Shown here: positions 60,577 to 64,000 of the stretch, in pieces
How positions within the stretch are numbered: the stretch's first letter is position 1
Layout: the number at the start of each line of letters is the position of its first letter
The notes under the pieces: generated by a model
Databases searched by the model: none
Told to the model about the DNA's origin: nothing
The model's input: only the letters and a program-made list of their open reading frames with translations
Translations under genes and position numbers: made by a program
From: Neobacillus niacini
Lineage (GTDB): Bacteria; Bacillota; Bacilli; Bacillales; Cytobacillaceae
Length of the DNA: 64,000 nt
Assembly (NCBI RefSeq): GCF_030817595.1
Contig: NZ_JAUSZN010000001.1
Coordinates: 938,001-1,002,000, forward strand
Direction: 5' to 3'

Positions 60577-61653
60577 TTATTCACCTATGCCTGATTTAGT
60601 TAGTTGAAGATTTAGATCAACATCAAATGCTATATTTGAATATTCTTCTTTATAAAATTGATTCTCATTCCAATCCCTGCTATATGCTCTTACTAAATCC
60701 CCTGTGCCTAAAGGGTCCACCTTCTCATCCTTGAATTTATTTAATAACAGCACCAAGTCCGTTTGGAGCTGCTTTTTTAAATGTACAAGTGATTTATTCA
60801 TTTCTACTTGTGTTCCTTGTGGATATTCCTTTACCATTCCATTTAATGTCAGGTGGTAGGTTACCTTTGTTTCGTTTTTATCTTTTGAGACCGTCTTGTT
60901 CCCCTTTCCATATTGAATAGAGAATAGGGCTGTACTTTTACCCTTTTTATCATTAATTGTATAGGGTATATCCCCTTGAATAAATTTACCTTGTAGCAAT
61001 TTGTACAACATCATTTCTTCCCTATTAATTACTATTTTCAACCGATCATCTTTAAATATTCCGAACCCGATTATTTCAGTTTCCCCGTTTTTATTAAATC
61101 GAATATACGGAACCGAGAAATCTCTTCCTTCCCCATAAAAGTCAAACAGTACCGTCGAGAGATTGGAATGGGGGATGTTACCTGATTGCATATTTTGTTC
61201 AATCATATAATATGGAAGATTTTCACGACCTTTATCTTTTAAACCTTTTGAAACAGAAGCAATGGATTCCTCCGTAACAACAATATATAAATAGTTACTT
61301 ATGAGAGGATCTTTACAAATGGTAAGTAAAAAGTGCGATAACCCCTCTTTAGCTACCTCTTTGCTAAACATAATCATCCTCAATTTTGCAATATCGATCC
61401 GTTTGGTAGATTGATTATTCATTTTATTTAAAATCAGCTTAATTTGCTTTGAATTTCCCTGGAGAAAGCTTATTTTTCCACCCTTTTGACTAAGATCGGA
61501 GTACAATGCTGTACCCGTATAACCTGACTTATTTTTATCAAATCCCAAAGTTGTCAAAATGTGTAATTGATCTACTACCCTTTCATTGCTGCAACTAGTT
61601 AGAACCAGCACCAACAAAAAGAGAAGAAGTAGCATTCGTTTAACTCTCCTCAT
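60577..61653 (-). CDS. spore germinant receptor subunit C (Ger(x)C lipoprotein), operon 2
   Basis: Lipoprotein of 358 aa. The signal peptide has a long leucine run and the lipobox VLTSC at about residue 20. The Ger(x)C domain ends DPLGTGDLVRAYSRDWNENQFYKEEYSNIAFDVDLNLQL. ATG 61653 overlaps the gerA stop by 14 nt. Works with the A and B subunits in the spore inner membrane. Confidence 0.92.
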   Translation of the reverse strand: MRRVKRMLLLLFLLVLVLTSCSNERVVDQLHILTTLGFDKNKSGYTGTALYSDLSQKGGKISFLQGNSKQIKLILNKMNNQSTKRIDIAKLRMIMFSKEVAKEGLSHFLLTICKDPLISNYLYIVVTEESIASVSKGLKDKGRENLPYYMIEQNMQSGNIPHSNLSTVLFDFYGEGRDFSVPYIRFNKNGETEIIGFGIFKDDRLKIVINREEMMLYKLLQGKFIQGDIPYTINDKKGKSTALFSIQYGKGNKTVSKDKNETKVTYHLTLNGMVKEYPQGTQVEMNKSLVHLKKQLQTDLVLLLNKFKDEKVDPLGTGDLVRAYSRDWNENQFYKEEYSNIAFDVDLNLQLTKSGIGE

Positions 61654-63133
61654 GATTAATATCCTCCACGTCTTCGCTGGGTACATATCGTTTAAATGAC
61701 AATGGCTTTAAAGATTTGTTCCTTTTATTTATATATTGAAATGATGAACGGATAAAGCTGTCCGCAAAATTCCCTTTTCGAAAAGGGAATAAGGGCACCA
61801 AATAAGGAGTCCCTAAAGATTTCAGCCTCAATAAATGCCCCATAAGTAATAAGACTCCTGCAACAATCCCTAGTCCCCCCCAGATGGCTGCGAGAATAAT
61901 AAAGGGAAACCGTAAGACCCGAATGGTGTTAGCCATTTTAAAAATAGGAGTTGTAAATGAGGCGAGTGCTGATAAAGCGACAATGATAAGCAATATACTA
62001 CTGGTAAGCGCTGCTTCAACGGTAGCCTGCCCAATGACAATCCCCCCCACGATCCCTAATGTTTGACCAATTTTGGCAGGCAACCGAGCACCTGCCTCAC
62101 GCAACAATTCAATGGTTATTTCCAAAAAGATAACTTCCATTACTGGAGGAAATGGAACATTTGCCCTCGAAATGACAAGAGGCTCAAGTAATTTTTCCGG
62201 AATCACTTCAAAATGATAGGTAAGAACAGCAACATAGATCGAGGTTGCAAATATCGAAAAAATAACACTACAAATTCGAGCAATACGAAAAAATGACCCG
62301 AGTATCCATGGTAATAAATAATCCTCCGGCGAAATAAAAAAATCCAAAATGGTAGACGGACCTGAGATTACATAAGGAGAGCCATCGGATAAAACGGCTA
62401 CTTGTCCCAATGTAATTGAATACGTAATACGATCGATTCTTTCCGATGATGTAAAAAGCGGGAAAATCGTATTGGAGTTATCTGAAATGATTTGATCTAG
62501 CATTGACGAATCATAAACAACATCTAAATTAATATTATTGAGCCTCTGTTTCACAGTTTGGACTTGTCTAGGATTCGTTACTCCATCTAAATAGGCAATA
62601 GCTACCCTAGTGTTAGAGACAGTTCCAATCGTTATTTCTTCAATAACTAAATTGGAAACTGCAACTAGTTGCCTTAAAAGATGAATGTTTATATCGAGAT
62701 TTTCTACAAAGCCAACTTTGGGTCCAACTACACTAAATTCATTCTCTGTATCATTATTCTTTCGATGACCCATTTGACCATTATTGACATTTACGAGTAT
62801 AAAGTCATTTTCAACATTCTTTAGCTGTATGATCACAAATCCCTTTATAAGTTTGTTTTCAACATTTTGGGTATCATTGGTTACTTTGATTTCATCAAAA
62901 GGAAGGATATTTTTGATATCTTCCAATTCGTTAATCTTTTCTATATTCTTTTGAATTTCCTGTATAAGATATCGATTTATTTTATCTTCGTTTATTAATG
63001 ATTTATAATAACTAATCTCTATTTTTCCAACGGGAGAAAATTGATGAAAGTCACTGGATTTACAGGCTTTCGCCATAATATCTTTCAATGACTTTTGTGC
63101 CGTTTTATTAGAGTGTGGTTTAAACCATCCCAT
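61640..63133 (-). CDS. spore germinant receptor subunit A (GerA family), operon 2
   Basis: Protein of 497 aa. The start is ATG 63133 (MGWFKPHSNKTA) with GAAGGGACCAACGAT; the frame runs 19 codons further upstream. The N-terminal soluble domain (residues 30-270) includes TRVAIAYLDGVTNPRQVQTVKQRL. The membrane part has PFPPVMEVIFLEITIELLREAG and ARLPAKIGQTLGIVGGIVIGQATVEAA. First gene of the operon. Confidence 0.94.
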   Translation of the reverse strand: MGWFKPHSNKTAQKSLKDIMAKACKSSDFHQFSPVGKIEISYYKSLINEDKINRYLIQEIQKNIEKINELEDIKNILPFDEIKVTNDTQNVENKLIKGFVIIQLKNVENDFILVNVNNGQMGHRKNNDTENEFSVVGPKVGFVENLDINIHLLRQLVAVSNLVIEEITIGTVSNTRVAIAYLDGVTNPRQVQTVKQRLNNINLDVVYDSSMLDQIISDNSNTIFPLFTSSERIDRITYSITLGQVAVLSDGSPYVISGPSTILDFFISPEDYLLPWILGSFFRIARICSVIFSIFATSIYVAVLTYHFEVIPEKLLEPLVISRANVPFPPVMEVIFLEITIELLREAGARLPAKIGQTLGIVGGIVIGQATVEAALTSSILLIIVALSALASFTTPIFKMANTIRVLRFPFIILAAIWGGLGIVAGVLLLMGHLLRLKSLGTPYLVPLFPFRKGNFADSFIRSSFQYINKRNKSLKPLSFKRYVPSEDVEDINHEES

Positions 63134-63250
63134 ATCGTTGGTCCCTTCACTAAAAGATAAGACAACACCATTATTTTCTCGGTGTTTCAAAAATCTATAC
63201 TTTAAGTTTGGAAATTAGCTGAATGTCAGTGCTAATATACAATGCAAATA

Positions 63251-63296
63251 AAAAACGAATATCAAACACTACTTTTAGGTAGTATCTGATATTCGA
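63251..63296 (-). terminator. terminator of the FMN reductase gene
   Basis: cgaatatca / tgatattcg outer stem with an inner actac/gtagt pairing. Minus-strand tail TTTTTTATTTG. Lies 28 nt after the stop at 63324. Confidence 0.8.
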
Positions 63297-63323
63297 ATTC
63301 AGTTCAATATATGATCTTTGTTA

Positions 63324-63872
63324 TTATCTTAAGGTTTTTAATGCCCCGCTCCAAGCAACAACTTGGTCAAGCATTTCATTTACATTATTAAGGTGCAAGT
63401 CAGCTGGTTTAAATGTAGTATAGTTTTCAAAGTCGGTAAATAAGGACAATGTAGGGTGTACACGGACATCTGCAATCATTAATTCACCCATGATTCCTCG
63501 TAAATGTTCAGCTGCACGAGCACCACCAGTTGAACCATAACTCACGATACCTGCTGCTTTGTTATTCCACGCTTCACGAGCGAAATCAAGTGCATTTTTT
63601 AAGGATCCTGTTATACTGTGATTGTATTCCTGAACGATAAATATGAATCCATCCAAACTATTCAGTTTTTCGTTCCAGGCTGCAATTCCTGGTTCAGTCC
63701 CATCAGTTGTTCCTAAAAAAGGTAATTGATAATCAGCAATATCTACGATTTCATAGTTTGCATCTCCTCGTTTGTCAGCAATTCCTTTCACCCATTCTCC
63801 CACTTGCGGGCTAACTCGCCCTTCCCTTGTACTACCTAAAATAATTCCAATATTTAATTTCGCATTTGTCAT
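63324..63872 (-). CDS. NADPH-dependent FMN reductase
   Basis: Flavodoxin-fold protein of 182 aa. GIILGSTREGRVSPQVGEWVKG at residues 8-29 binds the FMN phosphate, followed by VQEYNHSITGSLKNALDFAREAWNNKAAGIVSYGSTGGARAAEHL. This is the plan of azoreductase/chromate-reductase-like FMN reductases. GGGGGAAGAAACA precedes the ATG. It is 36 nt downstream of a gene whose end looks like a MarR regulator, which may control it. Confidence 0.92.
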   Translation of the reverse strand: MTNAKLNIGIILGSTREGRVSPQVGEWVKGIADKRGDANYEIVDIADYQLPFLGTTDGTEPGIAAWNEKLNSLDGFIFIVQEYNHSITGSLKNALDFAREAWNNKAAGIVSYGSTGGARAAEHLRGIMGELMIADVRVHPTLSLFTDFENYTTFKPADLHLNNVNEMLDQVVAWSGALKTLR

Positions 63873-63908
63873 TGTTTCTTCCCCCTGTAACTGTATAGTT
63901 TTTTAAAT

Positions 63909-64000
63909 TTATTTATCCAAACTTTGTGCACCCATTCCAATTCTCTTTAATAAATCAATTAGCTGTTCTTTTTCATCATTCGAGACAAATGATAAATTTT
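63909..64000 (-). CDS. C-terminal end of a probable MarR-family regulator (cut by window edge)
   Basis: The last 30 codons read NLSFVSNDEKEQLIDLLKRIGMGAQSLDK, resembling the final dimerisation helix of MarR-type regulators (LSxxEKExLxxLLxKI). Only this tail is inside the window. The short distance to the FMN reductase gene fits a regulator-plus-reductase operon. Confidence 0.55.
   Translation of the reverse strand, partial: NLSFVSNDEKEQLIDLLKRIGMGAQSLDK

Overview
The window looks like chromosome from an endospore-forming member of the Bacillaceae (Bacillus, Neobacillus or Peribacillus type). It has low GC content with GGAGG-type ribosome binding sites, two tricistronic spore-germinant receptor operons plus a fragment of a third, two thi-box (TPP) riboswitches, LrgA/LrgB, VanR/S/Z-like genes and a heterocycloanthracin/sonorensin-type peptide cluster. 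Almost everything is on the minus strand. No rRNA, tRNA, CRISPR array or intact insertion sequence was seen.

1-9 kb: reductive pyrimidine catabolism. PreT and PreA (dihydropyrimidine dehydrogenase), dihydropyrimidinase, an NCS1 permease, a PucR-family regulator and a methylmalonate/malonate-semialdehyde dehydrogenase (cut by the window edge) form a route from uracil or thymine towards acetyl- or propionyl-CoA. The PucR-like regulator seems to have lost the core of its DNA-binding helix-turn-helix by in-frame deletion. A GC-rich element of about 255 bp with inverted ends lies between the permease and the hydrolase.

9.4-12.7 kb: a nucleoside-diphosphate-sugar-epimerase-like protein, two convergent genes (GyrI-like and TolB-like) destroyed by one deletion that fused their 3' ends, and a metallo-beta-lactamase-fold hydrolase.

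12.8-18.8 kb: a complete thiazole/oxazole-modified peptide (TOMM/LAP) locus: SagB-like dehydrogenase, fused ThiF-like/YcaO cyclodehydratase, maturation protein and a precursor with a His-rich CX3C repeat core.

19-28.4 kb: two TPP-riboswitch operons. One is thiM-thiD-thiE. The other is thiW followed by LuxE-like and LuxC-like enzymes, an ABC transporter of ThiXYZ type and a short-chain dehydrogenase. Together these could import a carboxylated thiamine fragment and reduce it to the alcohol that ThiM or ThiD phosphorylates. This is my leading candidate for an undescribed system.

28.5-42.5 kb: mixed functions: an exported-looking Gfo/Idh/MocA oxidoreductase, HAD phosphatase, broken UspA, SstT, LrgAB with a LysR regulator, an MHYT-domain histidine kinase, an OatA-type acyltransferase and a broken acetyltransferase. 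Four intergenic arrays in the window share a repeat period of about 52 nt and contain hairpins. In two of them the hairpin arms covary.

42.6-64 kb: germinant receptor operon 1, a VanRS-VanZ set, then a region of redox/electrophile enzymes (two SDRs, WrbA, tautomerase, NIPSNAP, flavin reductases) with TetR regulators. This region is framed by a diverged direct duplication of tetR-MFS-gerB sequence, followed by germinant receptor operon 2. The upstream copy of the duplication (50-52 kb) has decayed.
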